From positions 62,001-126,000 of the forward strand of contig NZ_PDEQ01000002.1 of NCBI RefSeq assembly GCF_002554795.1: a DNA stretch of 64,000 nt. The letters run 5' to 3'. The translations under genes were made by a program, and so were the position numbers. Positions 25,686 through 34,985 of this stretch are shown here, one piece after another (within the stretch, counting starts at the first letter, position 1; each line of letters opens with the position of its first letter). Source of the stretch: Longibacter salinarum (lineage in GTDB: Bacteria; Bacteroidota; Rhodothermia; Rhodothermales; Salinibacteraceae). The notes below the pieces were generated by a model. The model worked only from the letters and a program-made list of their open reading frames with translations, had not been told where the DNA came from and made no database searches.

Positions 25686-28049
25686 ATGCGTCAGATCCCC
25701 ATTCAGAGAGAAGAGCCGACGTCCATCGACCCGGATCCGGAAGCCGAGAAGCGGATTCTGGATGGGCTCAACGAGCGGCAGCGTGAGGCCGTGAAGGCCA
25801 CCGACGGCCCGGTGATGATCATCGCGGGGCCGGGAAGCGGAAAAACGCGTACCCTGACGCACCGGATCGCATATCTTCTGGCAACGGGCAAAGCGAAGCC
25901 CCACGAGATTATCGCGCTGACCTTCACCAATAAGGCGGCGCGTGAAATGCAGGAGCGCGTGCAGAAGCTCGTCGGCGATCAAACGAAAGGCATGTGGGTC
26001 GGCACCTTTCACTCGTCGTTTGCCCGCGTCCTCCGCATTGATGGCGAAAAGATCGGATACTCGCGCGACTTTTCAATCTACGACACCGATGACTCGAAGC
26101 GGATCATCAAGCAGCAGATGAACCGCCTCAACGTGAGCACGGACGATGTGTCGCCGCGGGGCATTCAGAACCTGATTTCGGACGCGAAGAACCGAATGGT
26201 CTCGCCCGAGAAGTACGCTAGTGTCGCTCGGGGTCGGGCTCAGGACGCGGCGGCGAAGATTTACCCGGCGTACGAGAAGGCGCTGCGGAAAGCGAACGCG
26301 ATGGACTTCGACGACCTGCTCCTGCGTCCGCTTGAACTGTTCGACGAGCATCCCGATGTCCTAGAAAAGTACCAGACGCGCTGGAAGTACGTCCATATCG
26401 ACGAGTATCAGGACACGAACCACGCGCAGTACATGCTCGCGCGGAATCTCGCGGACGCTCACGACAACCTCTGCGTGGTCGGGGACGATGCACAGAGCAT
26501 CTACGCGTTCCGCGGGGCCGATATCACGAACATCCTGTCGTTCGAGAAAGACTTTCCGGACGCGACGACCGTTCGTCTCGAGCAAAACTACCGTTCGACC
26601 GGGCGTATTCTGGCGCTGGCGGACTCGATCATTAAGGAGAACGATGATCAACTCGATAAGGAGCTCTGGACGGAGAACGACGACGGCGAGTACATCGCCC
26701 TCATGGAGTCGCTATCCGAGAAGGACGAGGCGAAGAAGATCGAACGCCGCATCCGTGACCTCCACGTCCGCGAGGGGCTGTCGCACGGGGACTTCGCCGT
26801 TCTCTACCGCACCAACGCACAGAGTCGACCGATCGAGGAGGCACTCCGAAAGGAGAACGTGCCGTACCAGGTAATCGGGGGAACGCCGTTCTACCAGCGG
26901 AAGGAGATCAAGGATGCGCTGGCGTACCTTCGCCTCATCGTGAACCCGAACGACACCGCCAACATCCAGCGGGTGATCAACTACCCCACGCGGGGTATCG
27001 GGCGGAAGACGCAGGAGCGGCTGCAGAATTTTGCCAATAAGCACGGGTTCACCCTGTGGCAGGCGATCGAGCGTGTCGAAGACATCGATACGTTGTCCAC
27101 CCGTGCGAAGAATGCGGTCGAGTCGTTCCGCTTCCTGATCGCCAAGTATGCGTCGAAGGCGGAGAGTATGCCGGCGGATGAACTGGCACAGGAGATTATT
27201 CGTGAGGCCGGCCTGCTCAGCGAGCTCCGGAAGGATCACACGCGCGAGAATCTGATGCGCTGGGAGAACGTGCAAGATCTCGTCAGTGGAATCGCTGACT
27301 TTGTGGCCTCAAGCGACGATCCATCGCTCAGCGTCTTCCTGCAGGAAATTGCGCTGATGACGAGTCAGGACGAGGAGGACGACGCCGATCAGGTGACGCT
27401 GATGACGCTCCACGCGTCGAAAGGTCTGGAGTATCCGGTCGTTTTTGTGGCCGGGCTGGAGGAGGGACTTTTTCCGCTGGAGATGGCGGCGAAGGAAAAG
27501 CAGGACCTGGAGGAAGAGCGCCGCCTGTTCTACGTCGGCGCGACGCGGGCGGAGGAGTACCTTTTCCTGAGCTGGGCACGCAGCCGATACCGCTACGGCG
27601 ACCGCGAGACCAAGACGCGGAGCCGATTCCTCGACGAGATCAATTCGGATGTCGTGCGTACCGCCGGCGGTGGCGAACTCGATCAGAAAAAGAACCGCTT
27701 CAAATCAAGCAGTGACGGCGGGTCCGATTCGTCGAATTATGATGGTGTCGATCCGCATTATTACCGACGCAACCTTCGGGATGGATCCGGCTCCGGCGCG
27801 TCAAATGGGAAGGAGCGGAAGCTGAAGCGCATCGAGCAGTCGTCCGGTGGCGGGCGTCGCGTGGTGTACGACGAGGGGCAGGGAGAAATCGTCCCGGGGG
27901 TCCGCGTCGAGCACTCGAAGTTTGGCGAGGGCAAAGTTCAGGATGTCGAAGGAAGAGGCGAAAAGGCGACGGCCGTGGTGTACTTCGGGTCGGACATCGG
28001 CAATAAAAAGCTGAAGTTGAAGTACGCCCGGTTGCGCATCATCGGGTAG
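25686..28049 (+). CDS. UvrD/PcrA-family 3'-5' DNA helicase
   Basis: Unwinds DNA in repair and replication restart. The 787 residues carry all superfamily 1 motifs in order: Walker A GPGSGKT (48-54), IDEYQDTNHAQ, VGDDAQSIYAFRGAD, EQNYRSTGRIL, VTLMTLHASKGLEYPVVF and LFYVGATRAEEYLFL. A Gly/Ser-rich linker leads to the PcrA-type C-terminal Tudor-like domain (GVRVEHSKFGEGKVQDV) that contacts RNA polymerase in relatives. Length and layout are closer to PcrA than to Rep. Confidence 0.95.
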   Translation: MRQIPIQREEPTSIDPDPEAEKRILDGLNERQREAVKATDGPVMIIAGPGSGKTRTLTHRIAYLLATGKAKPHEIIALTFTNKAAREMQERVQKLVGDQTKGMWVGTFHSSFARVLRIDGEKIGYSRDFSIYDTDDSKRIIKQQMNRLNVSTDDVSPRGIQNLISDAKNRMVSPEKYASVARGRAQDAAAKIYPAYEKALRKANAMDFDDLLLRPLELFDEHPDVLEKYQTRWKYVHIDEYQDTNHAQYMLARNLADAHDNLCVVGDDAQSIYAFRGADITNILSFEKDFPDATTVRLEQNYRSTGRILALADSIIKENDDQLDKELWTENDDGEYIALMESLSEKDEAKKIERRIRDLHVREGLSHGDFAVLYRTNAQSRPIEEALRKENVPYQVIGGTPFYQRKEIKDALAYLRLIVNPNDTANIQRVINYPTRGIGRKTQERLQNFANKHGFTLWQAIERVEDIDTLSTRAKNAVESFRFLIAKYASKAESMPADELAQEIIREAGLLSELRKDHTRENLMRWENVQDLVSGIADFVASSDDPSLSVFLQEIALMTSQDEEDDADQVTLMTLHASKGLEYPVVFVAGLEEGLFPLEMAAKEKQDLEEERRLFYVGATRAEEYLFLSWARSRYRYGDRETKTRSRFLDEINSDVVRTAGGGELDQKKNRFKSSSDGGSDSSNYDGVDPHYYRRNLRDGSGSGASNGKERKLKRIEQSSGGGRRVVYDEGQGEIVPGVRVEHSKFGEGKVQDVEGRGEKATAVVYFGSDIGNKKLKLKYARLRIIG

Positions 28050-28277
28050 ATGCACACCGATGCAAGCTTATACGCCAAGGGTGCGCGTGCTTTGAGGTGG
28101 AGGGTAGAAATGAACGCATGAGCGAATGCGCCTGAAGTCCGAGACGCCTGATCCGGACGAAGATGTGGGTGGACGGATGGGACGTGTATTGTTGAGCATG
28201 GCGAGGTTTCCCCTTCCGTCGCCTGGCACGCGAAGGCGTGCCCGAAACAGCACCCATCCGACATCCGATGCGCTCCC

Positions 28278-28874
28278 ATGTCTCCACGTTCATCCGTTGC
28301 GCTCCGCGTCGTCTCCGCACTTCTCGTCATGTTGGCGCTCACAACCGCTCCAGCCTGGGCACAGGATGGCTCCGATACGGGCGGAAGCGGAAGTGACGTA
28401 TCAGGAAGTGACGTTGCCGGCGCGATATCCCAGTCATCCCGGATCGAGAATGCGACGTTCGCCAGTGACGCTGTCCAGCAGCGCGTGAACGCTATGGCCG
28501 TCGTTCTCCAGCAGCGTCTTGTCAGTGGCGCACAGCTGACATCCACAGGGTCGATCCGTATCACGGCGGCTCCGGCCCCGCTCCTTGCCGAATTGCTCTC
28601 CCGTTCGACGGATAACGAAGCGGCAATTGCATACGTCGCGGGTCAACTCGAGGCTTATGGAATCTCGGACGAGCACTCGGAGCGCCTGACGAAGGCTGTT
28701 GCCGGATTGATCGCTGGCGGTGAGGTCGAAGCCCCCGCGCTCGTCCGGGCCACGAACGCCTTTAACGAACTGGTGGATGCTGCGCCGGCGTCCTTTCTGC
28801 TCGATCCGCCCGATTCGTTTATCGTCATTCAGGACGTGTTGACATCCCTTCTCGATGCATCGTCCATGTCTTAA
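28278..28874 (+). CDS. Secreted protein of unknown function
   Basis: 198 residues. Signal peptide VVSALLVMLALTTAPAWAQ, followed by a Gly/Ser/Asp-rich segment and a mainly helical remainder (VNAMAVVLQQRLVSGAQL, LTKAVAGLIAGGEVEAPAL). No recognised domain. It is 114 nt upstream of another secreted protein gene on the same strand. Confidence 0.7.
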   Translation: MSPRSSVALRVVSALLVMLALTTAPAWAQDGSDTGGSGSDVSGSDVAGAISQSSRIENATFASDAVQQRVNAMAVVLQQRLVSGAQLTSTGSIRITAAPAPLLAELLSRSTDNEAAIAYVAGQLEAYGISDEHSERLTKAVAGLIAGGEVEAPALVRATNAFNELVDAAPASFLLDPPDSFIVIQDVLTSLLDASSMS

Positions 28875-28988
28875 TCTGACGAGGCTGACGGTATGTACCG
28901 AACGGTTCCGTTGCACCGCTGCTGACGTGTAGCCGTGCCTTCCAGGTCGATGTCTTCACCCACTCCCTCGTCCTTTTCTCGTCCTGCG

Positions 28989-29864
28989 ATGCGTGTGCTC
29001 CTGCTTTGCATCATCGTCATTGCTCTCGTCAGCCCTGCTGCCGTCGCGGCTCAGGACGCGCCCGAACGGAGCGACGAGCCGAGAGCAGATACGACGTCTG
29101 ATGATACCCTAGCGGCGCTACGTGCGACGCACAGGCTTTCCAGTCCGGTAGAGCGGGGAGGTGTCGAATTGCCGGCCGCTGTTGCCGTTCTGCCCGGCAC
29201 AACGATCAATACGCCCACGGCGTTTGGGGCGCGATGGGGACAGGTCTACGCGGGGGCATCGGTACAAGAGCGGATTCGGTACGCAGACTGGACCGATGGT
29301 GTGGTCACGATGGGGGCCGGCTTTGGGGATCCGGAAAAATGGGTCGGGTTGGACGTGACCCTGAACATCCTCGACACCTACACCGAGCTCGCGAAAGATC
29401 GATCCGTCAGCCTGAAGCTGCATCGGAGGCTTCCGGCGTCTGCGGCCATCGCCGTGGGATGGGAGAACATCTGGCACACCGAGGGGACGGACGGCGGCAG
29501 CAGTCCGTACGCCGTCGTCAGCAAATCCGCCCGACTGCACGACGGCGGGCCGTGGGTCCCGTTCGGGGTCATGGCCGCGAGCGTGGGCGTCGGAGGCGAC
29601 CGGTTTCAGTCAGAAGGGGCGTTTCTCCGTGGGGACACGGGGGCGGGCGTCTTCGGAAGCCTTGCTGTCCGCCTGCTTCGTCCCGTCCACGCGATCGCAA
29701 ACTGGACGGGTCAGGATCTGAGCCTCGGCATGTCGATTACGCCGCTACCACGCCTCCCGATCGTCATCACGCCTGCTCTGATGGATGTAACGGGTCGTGC
29801 AGGGGATGGCGTTCGATTCTCGATGAGCGCGGCGATCATCTATGATTTCAACGCGGGGTCGTAG
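28989..29864 (+). CDS. Probable outer-membrane beta-barrel protein, unknown function
   Basis: About 291 residues from ATG 28989 (ATG 28950 and GTG 28935 are alternatives). Signal peptide VLLLCIIVIALVSPAAVAAQ. The mature protein alternates short polar and hydrophobic strands with many Gly and aromatic residues (WGQVYAGASVQERIRYAD, AAIAVGWENIWHTEG) and ends in FSMSAAIIYDFNAGS. This suggests a transmembrane beta-barrel. No named family. Confidence 0.65.
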   Translation: MRVLLLCIIVIALVSPAAVAAQDAPERSDEPRADTTSDDTLAALRATHRLSSPVERGGVELPAAVAVLPGTTINTPTAFGARWGQVYAGASVQERIRYADWTDGVVTMGAGFGDPEKWVGLDVTLNILDTYTELAKDRSVSLKLHRRLPASAAIAVGWENIWHTEGTDGGSSPYAVVSKSARLHDGGPWVPFGVMAASVGVGGDRFQSEGAFLRGDTGAGVFGSLAVRLLRPVHAIANWTGQDLSLGMSITPLPRLPIVITPALMDVTGRAGDGVRFSMSAAIIYDFNAGS

Positions 29865-29892
29865 CACGATATTCGGTCGGGGCGTGGTGGAG

Positions 29893-30297
29893 TCATGCCG
29901 TTCCGGCCGCTGCTGACGCCGTGTCCAGGATCCATTTCGCCGTTTGCATGCCGATCAGAACGAGGAAAATCCCGGCGAGCGTGCTAAGCGCGATATTAGC
30001 CAGTCCGCTGACCACGTGCCCACGTTGCATTAGTTGGAGGCTTTCCAGGGCATAGGTGCTGAACGTCGTGAATGCACCGATCATTCCGGTGAAGAGGAAG
30101 AGACCGAGTGCAGGGGAGAACGACGATCGCTCGGATACGGCCCATAATGCGCCGATGAGAAAACAACCGGCCAAATTGGCTGCTAGCGTTCCCCAGGGGA
30201 AGGAGGCGGGAACGTAGCGATGGACCAGTGCCGACACGCCGTGACGCATCAGGGCGCCAATCGCGCCGCCGGCTGCGATCAGTAGAAGGGAGCGCAC
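29893..30297 (-). CDS. crcB: Fluoride ion channel/exporter CrcB (Fluc)
   Basis: Removes toxic fluoride from the cytoplasm as a dual-topology dimer. About 134 residues with four membrane helices and family motifs GGAIGALMRH, WGTLAANLAGCFLIG and TGMIGAFTTFSTYALE, where the FTTFST stretch lines the fluoride path. A GTG at 30297 is the best start: upstream sequence in the frame is not CrcB-like and overlaps the DUF1223 gene. No fluoride riboswitch is visible in the 46-nt gap. Confidence 0.9.
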   Translation of the reverse strand: MRSLLLIAAGGAIGALMRHGVSALVHRYVPASFPWGTLAANLAGCFLIGALWAVSERSSFSPALGLFLFTGMIGAFTTFSTYALESLQLMQRGHVVSGLANIALSTLAGIFLVLIGMQTAKWILDTASAAAGTA

Positions 30298-30343
30298 AGA
30301 AGGGGCGAACGTTAAGAATTGGAGGCATCGAGAGGGAATCCCC

Positions 30344-31090
30344 TTACTCGATGTTCGCCTCCGTTGCTCCGAGAACAGCAAGCGTTTTCGCATCCTGGGC
30401 GAACGAGATGACGCGCGCGGTTGATATGTCCACCAGAGGTGAGATTGTGAGGTCAACTACGATTTCTGCCTCCAGTGGGTGAGAAACGAATGCCCGAACG
30501 AGACCGTCGTGTACCGGATTGGGGTCGGCTGTGTCCGGAGTCACGAGTGCAATGTTCAGCACGGCATCGGTGAAGGTTCCGGTTGCTCGGACGTCTACGG
30601 CGATTCGACCGCCGGGTCTCGGCGTTGCGTGCGCATGGAGACGAACGGGTGCGTGTTGACGAAGCACTCTGCCAACACTTCGCCGCGCGTGAAACTCGTC
30701 GGATCCGACAAATACGTCGGTGCCATTGACGATCATTTGTGGCGAGTAAATGTGCGACCCGAGGCTCTGCGCGTATCGCCGGTGGCGCTGGGTAAAGACG
30801 TCTAGAAGTGCGCGAGGCACATCATGCCCTGTGCCCGGGTGGCCGATATGGAAATCGAGCGTGTAGACGGGGCGTCCGTGCGATTGGGCCTCCCGCTGTA
30901 TGCGCCCAAGCAGAGAATCGGCGGGGGGACAGGTGAGGCAGGACTCCGAGGTGAAGAGTTCAACGACGGCTACAGCCGTGCTTTGCACCGCATTTGCTTC
31001 CGGGGGAGCGGGCCGGGTTGCGAGAATGAGAAGTCCAAATAGCAGAAGAAACCCTACCACGGAGGCAGGGAGGATGTGATCGCGTAGCAT
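30344..31090 (-). CDS. DUF1223 (thioredoxin-like fold) membrane-anchored protein
   Basis: 248 residues. An N-terminal membrane helix (ASVVGFLLLFGLLILATRP) is followed by the DUF1223 signature VVELFTSESCLTCPPADSLL, with a C-L-T-C pair where relatives have C-S-S-C. Further motifs are YTLDFHIGHPG and SPQMIVNGTDVFVGS. It is probably an envelope redox-type protein; the function of the family is not established. The crcB gene follows 46 nt downstream in the same orientation. Confidence 0.82.
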   Translation of the reverse strand: MLRDHILPASVVGFLLLFGLLILATRPAPPEANAVQSTAVAVVELFTSESCLTCPPADSLLGRIQREAQSHGRPVYTLDFHIGHPGTGHDVPRALLDVFTQRHRRYAQSLGSHIYSPQMIVNGTDVFVGSDEFHARRSVGRVLRQHAPVRLHAHATPRPGGRIAVDVRATGTFTDAVLNIALVTPDTADPNPVHDGLVRAFVSHPLEAEIVVDLTISPLVDISTARVISFAQDAKTLAVLGATEANIE

Positions 31091-31259
31091 GGGTCAGCCA
31101 CCCGTCCGAGCAGGAGGTTATCGACGCCGCCAGGTAGCGGGACGGGCGGACACACCGTTCACCACAGCGGACTCTAGGACGTATGGCCCATGAATACCGC
31201 TGATGCGATAGAATGTCAAGAAATGACGAAGTGAGTTCGGCTGTTTACGCGGGGCGGAT

Positions 31260-31275
31260 GTCACAAATTTGTGAC
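31260..31275. promoter_or_regulatory. Perfect 16-bp palindrome, candidate operator
   Basis: GTCACAAATTTGTGAC is a complete palindrome lying 170 nt upstream of the DUF1223-crcB pair and 59 nt beyond the end of the next gene. The arms resemble Crp/Fnr half-sites in inverted order (TCACA-AATT-TGTGA), so a different regulator family is more likely. Confidence 0.4.
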
Positions 31276-31333
31276 TCGCCCCAGTTGATGGTGCGATCAC
31301 GCCACGATGGATATCGGCCAGAGGGTTTGGAAC

Positions 31334-31726
31334 TTATTCTTGTTCCTGTTCCACGTCGAGCGTCGCATGGCCGGGGCGGGCATCTAGATAATTCCTCATC
31401 GCCGTGAGGAAGGTCCGCCCGATCTGCTGACGATCGTTGGGAGCAAGATGGTTTTCTGCATCCGGTGCGTTGACCAGGACCAGCTCAAGGTTGTAGGGCT
31501 TGTCGGGGTCGGTTGCGGCGAACGCTAGATCGACGTAGCGAGGCTGTCCCCCGCGCTGGTGACGGAGGACACAGGCCTCCACCCCTTTCTCTGCCGCATA
31601 GTGTTGGGACTCGCTTTCCAAGTAATGCCAGCCGGGCGTGGCATCCGCAAAATCTTCGAGCAGTTCCAACGGCGTCGCCTTGGCGGTGGCGTCGGGCGTG
31701 AGAGCGATACGAAGGATTGTGTCCAT
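31334..31726 (-). CDS. Conserved-looking small protein, unknown function
   Basis: 130 residues from the ATG complementary to 31724-31726. No signal peptide or membrane segment. The sequence TPLELLEDFADATPGWHYLE, then HQRGGQPRYVDLAFAATDPD and a terminal helix, looks like a compact cytoplasmic alpha/beta domain. I recognise no family. It is divergent from the BlaI/M56 operon and may share its regulatory region. Confidence 0.65.
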   Translation of the reverse strand: MDTILRIALTPDATAKATPLELLEDFADATPGWHYLESESQHYAAEKGVEACVLRHQRGGQPRYVDLAFAATDPDKPYNLELVLVNAPDAENHLAPNDRQQIGRTFLTAMRNYLDARPGHATLDVEQEQE

Positions 31727-31931
31727 CGGGGCTGCGGAAATTGAAGGAAGTCGGCAGAAGACAGAAGAGAACGGGGGAGTCCGGATACGTGGGCCGTCCC
31801 CCGTACAACGTGCGATTCCGCGGAGATCAATGCAAGCGCCTGCGACCAACGATGTCACCGGCTCTAGTTCTCCAACGGTCCCGTCTTCACGAGCAGACGG
31901 GCTTCGTGTTTCTAAAAAATGGCGTCTTGAC

Positions 31932-31975
31932 TTGACATACGAAGCATTTCGTAGTATCCTACGAATGCCATCGTA
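31932..31975 (+). promoter_or_regulatory. BlaI-type promoter with two palindromic operators
   Basis: TTGACA (31932-31937), a 17-bp spacer and TATCCT (31955-31960) form the promoter. The spacer holds TACGAAGCATTTCGTA (31938-31953), with perfect arms TACGAA/TTCGTA. A second site TACGAATGCCATCGTA (31960-31975) overlaps the end of the -10 and the start region. This fits autorepression by the BlaI-like protein whose gene begins at 31997. Confidence 0.75.
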
Positions 31976-31996
31976 CTTCCCACGCCTCCCGCCCCG

Positions 31997-32398
31997 ATGT
32001 CTGATCCCAACCTTCCTCTTCCTACGGATGCGGAGCTCTCGCTGCTACGCGTACTCTGGCGCGAAGGGCCGTCCACGGTCCGTCATGTGCTTGACCACGT
32101 CGATGAGGCCGGCTATACGACGGTACTCAAGCAATTGCAGATCATGCATGAGAAAGGGCTGGTGACGCGAGACGAGTCCAGTCGTGCCCACGTGTATGCC
32201 GCCGCAGTCGAGGAACGCGCGACGGAGCGGCGTCTCGTTGACGACTTACTCGATCGTGCGTTCGGCGGCTCCGCTAGCCGGCTCGTCGCACACGCAATTT
32301 CGGGCGATCGGGTCTCCGGCGAAGAGCTCGGGGCCATCCGCGAACTTCTGGACTCTCTACAATCTGATGATGCTGACGATGGAATCGATAATCAGTGA
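31997..32398 (+). CDS. BlaI/MecI/CopY-family transcriptional repressor
   Basis: 133 residues. A winged-helix DNA-binding domain fills the first 75 residues (LPTDAELSLLRVLWREGPST, then GYTTVLKQLQIMHEKGLV). A dimerisation segment with a predicted protease-sensitive stretch follows. In BlaR1/BlaI systems the repressor is cleaved when the membrane metallopeptidase senses its signal. The gene overlaps or abuts the M56 gene and is preceded by two palindromes covering its promoter. Confidence 0.9.
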   Translation: MSDPNLPLPTDAELSLLRVLWREGPSTVRHVLDHVDEAGYTTVLKQLQIMHEKGLVTRDESSRAHVYAAAVEERATERRLVDDLLDRAFGGSASRLVAHAISGDRVSGEELGAIRELLDSLQSDDADDGIDNQ

Positions 32399-34202
32399 TA
32401 GCCCGGTGATGCTCGACGCGTTTTCACTCTGGAGCGTCTGGTCGAAAGCCGCGTCGCCTCTGGGCGACCTGCTGATTCTGGCGGTATGGCAGGGCGCCGT
32501 GGTCGCTGCTACGGCCGTCCTTCTTCTGGCGCTTCTCCGTCACGTTCGGCCGATCTGGCGCTATTCCGTGGCGGTGTCGGCGCTTGTGCTAATGCTGCTC
32601 CTGCCGGTGGTGTCGAGCGGGTTGCAGACTGCGCCTCCGGTACCGCCCGGGCCCTCCGCAAACGCACCTCCGGCGCCTGCGCCGCCGACAGCGGTCCCTC
32701 CCGCTCCGAGCCCGCCTGATAATCCCGCTCCGTTTGAGGTCGGGGCCGATCAGGCTTCGCCTACGCCCGGTGAGTCGATCGCCCCCTGGGACGTGATGCA
32801 GTCCGCCGGAGCTGTGGTCGGAGCATTCGTTCCGCCTGAGATGCTCGCGCAGTGGGAGAGCGCGATTGATCGCACGGCACCCGTGTGGGTGGCGCTCTGG
32901 CTGGCCGGAGTGAGTCTTCTGGCGCTCCGCGTGACCGGAGGCATCTGGTGGATTCGGCGTCTCCGGGCGTCGGCACGCTCTTTACCTTACGACATGCAGT
33001 CCGTTGCCGTGCAGGCTGCGCAGCGAGCCGGCTTCGACGAAGCCATCGCCGTGCGCCGGTCCAAGCGCATTGAGGTTCCGCTCGTGTGCGGATGGTATCG
33101 TCCGATGATCGTACTGCCGGAGTCCCTCATGGCTACCTGCGATCGTGAGGAGCTCGAAGCTCTTCTCGTGCACGAGTTGTCGCATGTTCACCGGCACGAC
33201 GTGATGGTCGGTTGGCTTCAGGCTGCGGCTGAGACGCTCCTGTTCTTCCATCCGGGCGTCTGGTGGTTGTCGAAGCAGGTTCGTCGTGAACGTGAGCATG
33301 TTACCGATGACCGCGTCGTCGAGTCGGGCATTGAGCCGCTGACGTATGCTCAGGCACTCACCCATGTGGCAGAGCAGGCTCTTCTCCAGCGACCGGCGCC
33401 GGGTGTGGCGCTGACACCGGCGGCCAGCGACGGGGCGCTGCTTCATCGTATTCGGCGGATGGTAACGCAAGGTCAGACGGAGCCGGTCCGTCGGTCATCT
33501 CTTCTGTGCGCTGCAGCGACACTCCTTCTGGTCCCTCTTCTTCTTGTTGCGTGCTCATCTCAGAAGCCGTCGACGGAGACAACAACGGAGGAGGTGATTA
33601 CATCGACCGTCGTGATTCCACATGGAGAGGTAGATACGATGCGCTCGGGAACGGTCGTGGTCGATTCGGTGATTGTCCGCGACAGCGACAGGGAGGAGGC
33701 ACGCCGGTTTATCATTCGAAAAGACACGTCCTGGGTGGCGCAGGTTGACTCGATCGCTCGTGCAGCAGCGCGCATCGATACAGCAGCCCTCCGCGCGCAG
33801 GTGAAGGCGTTCGATCTAGACATGGATCGTCTGCGCACGGTGATCCGCATGTCGATCGAAGAGGTGAATACAGATAGTCTCATCGAACGCAGTCTCCGAT
33901 CTCTGGAAGGCCTCGATACGCTTCAGCTCCCGCGTCTCATGCAACTCGATAGTCTGAGTGGACCCCGGATTTTTCGCTTCCAGCGTATGGGGGACTCACT
34001 CCGAGCGCTTGGAATGGAGCAGGACGTGGAGGTTCTGCGCGAACATGCAGAACACCTGCGGCGGGAGGCAAAACGAATGGAGCAACGCGCTGAGCAGATG
34101 GCTCGAGAAGCGGAAGAGGCGCAGCGCCGACGGCAGGAGGAGCAGCGCGAGCTGGAACGCGAGCGAGAGCAACAGAAGAACGATTCAAATAGCCGGAAGT
34201 AG
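32379..34202 (+). CDS. BlaR1-like M56-family membrane metallopeptidase with C-terminal charged coiled coil
   Basis: About 607 residues. ATGs at 32367, 32379 and 32409 are possible; the first two overlap the repressor gene. Two N-terminal membrane helices, a long Pro/Ala-rich loop, another helix and then the zinc protease motif HELSHVHRHD (His at about 265) form the M56 core; a further helix (LLCAAATLLLVPLLLVACS) follows. Instead of a penicillin-binding sensor domain, the C-terminus is about 200 residues of charged helical sequence ending in a Glu/Arg/Gln-rich coiled coil. The signal is therefore not obviously a beta-lactam. Confidence 0.85.
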   Translation: MESIISDSPVMLDAFSLWSVWSKAASPLGDLLILAVWQGAVVAATAVLLLALLRHVRPIWRYSVAVSALVLMLLLPVVSSGLQTAPPVPPGPSANAPPAPAPPTAVPPAPSPPDNPAPFEVGADQASPTPGESIAPWDVMQSAGAVVGAFVPPEMLAQWESAIDRTAPVWVALWLAGVSLLALRVTGGIWWIRRLRASARSLPYDMQSVAVQAAQRAGFDEAIAVRRSKRIEVPLVCGWYRPMIVLPESLMATCDREELEALLVHELSHVHRHDVMVGWLQAAAETLLFFHPGVWWLSKQVRREREHVTDDRVVESGIEPLTYAQALTHVAEQALLQRPAPGVALTPAASDGALLHRIRRMVTQGQTEPVRRSSLLCAAATLLLVPLLLVACSSQKPSTETTTEEVITSTVVIPHGEVDTMRSGTVVVDSVIVRDSDREEARRFIIRKDTSWVAQVDSIARAAARIDTAALRAQVKAFDLDMDRLRTVIRMSIEEVNTDSLIERSLRSLEGLDTLQLPRLMQLDSLSGPRIFRFQRMGDSLRALGMEQDVEVLREHAEHLRREAKRMEQRAEQMAREAEEAQRRRQEEQRELEREREQQKNDSNSRK

Positions 34203-34220
34203 GCGAGCTGCCCCTCTCGG

Positions 34221-34979
34221 TTACGGGCGGCAGTATTCCGCCGTAGAAGCTACGGCGTGGATCTCGACGGTTGCGCCGCTCCGGATCACGTACTCGCTCG
34301 TCCCGACCTCGTCCGTATTTGGATTCCAGTCATACGTATAACCGAGCCGCGTCCACGGATAGCCATTTGGCCCGTAGGACGCGGCTCGAGTCGTTTCCAT
34401 CCAGCGCACGTGCGACGTATCCACCTCGATCGCCGTGGCCGGTCGAGGAGTCGAGAGTTCACACTCTCGATCTGTAATCTCCGGGTCCGGGCAGGGACGG
34501 CGAAGGTCGTCAGGGCGAACCCACATCTCGACGAATCGCGTGTATCCGACGTCGGGTGGAAGACCAAGAACCTGCGCCAGACGCACATTCAGCGCCCGGC
34601 CCGAAAGCGCGCTCGTTCGGCAGAAGGACTGCAATTCCGGCACGAGCGTCACCCAGACGACGTCCGCCGATCGAATGGTGTCGCCGGGAGCCACGTCCCC
34701 GTATTCGGCCGTCCAGGTCGCAACGCGAACGTGAGATGGCTCGTCCCGCGTACCGGCCGGTCGTCGCCGCAATTTCGATACGTACGGCCTCACGGGTGTA
34801 AGTTCGACCGATATTTCCGATGCCTCGGCCGTTTTTGCATCCTCAATTGCGGCACGGTACTGCTTCTTGAGTTCCGCGTTATTCTCGCTCGGGCGTACGG
34901 GTGTCGTCGCGCACCCGGACACGAACAGAAGGAGGACGAGGACGGCGGCGAAACGACATGGACGGCACACTGCACACAC
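34221..34979 (-). CDS. Lipoprotein of unknown function
   Basis: 252 residues. Signal peptide AAVLVLLLFVSGC with lipobox VSGC. The mature part includes a VRVATWTAEYGDVAPGDTIR segment, a region with three Cys residues (RRPCPDPEITDRECEL) and the C-terminal LGYTYDWNPN. No domain recognised. It converges with the M56 gene and lies immediately before the small membrane protein gene in the minus direction (6-nt gap), so the pair may form an operon. Confidence 0.7.
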   Translation of the reverse strand: MCAVCRPCRFAAVLVLLLFVSGCATTPVRPSENNAELKKQYRAAIEDAKTAEASEISVELTPVRPYVSKLRRRPAGTRDEPSHVRVATWTAEYGDVAPGDTIRSADVVWVTLVPELQSFCRTSALSGRALNVRLAQVLGLPPDVGYTRFVEMWVRPDDLRRPCPDPEITDRECELSTPRPATAIEVDTSHVRWMETTRAASYGPNGYPWTRLGYTYDWNPNTDEVGTSEYVIRSGATVEIHAVASTAEYCRP

Positions 34980-34985
34980 GGAATG

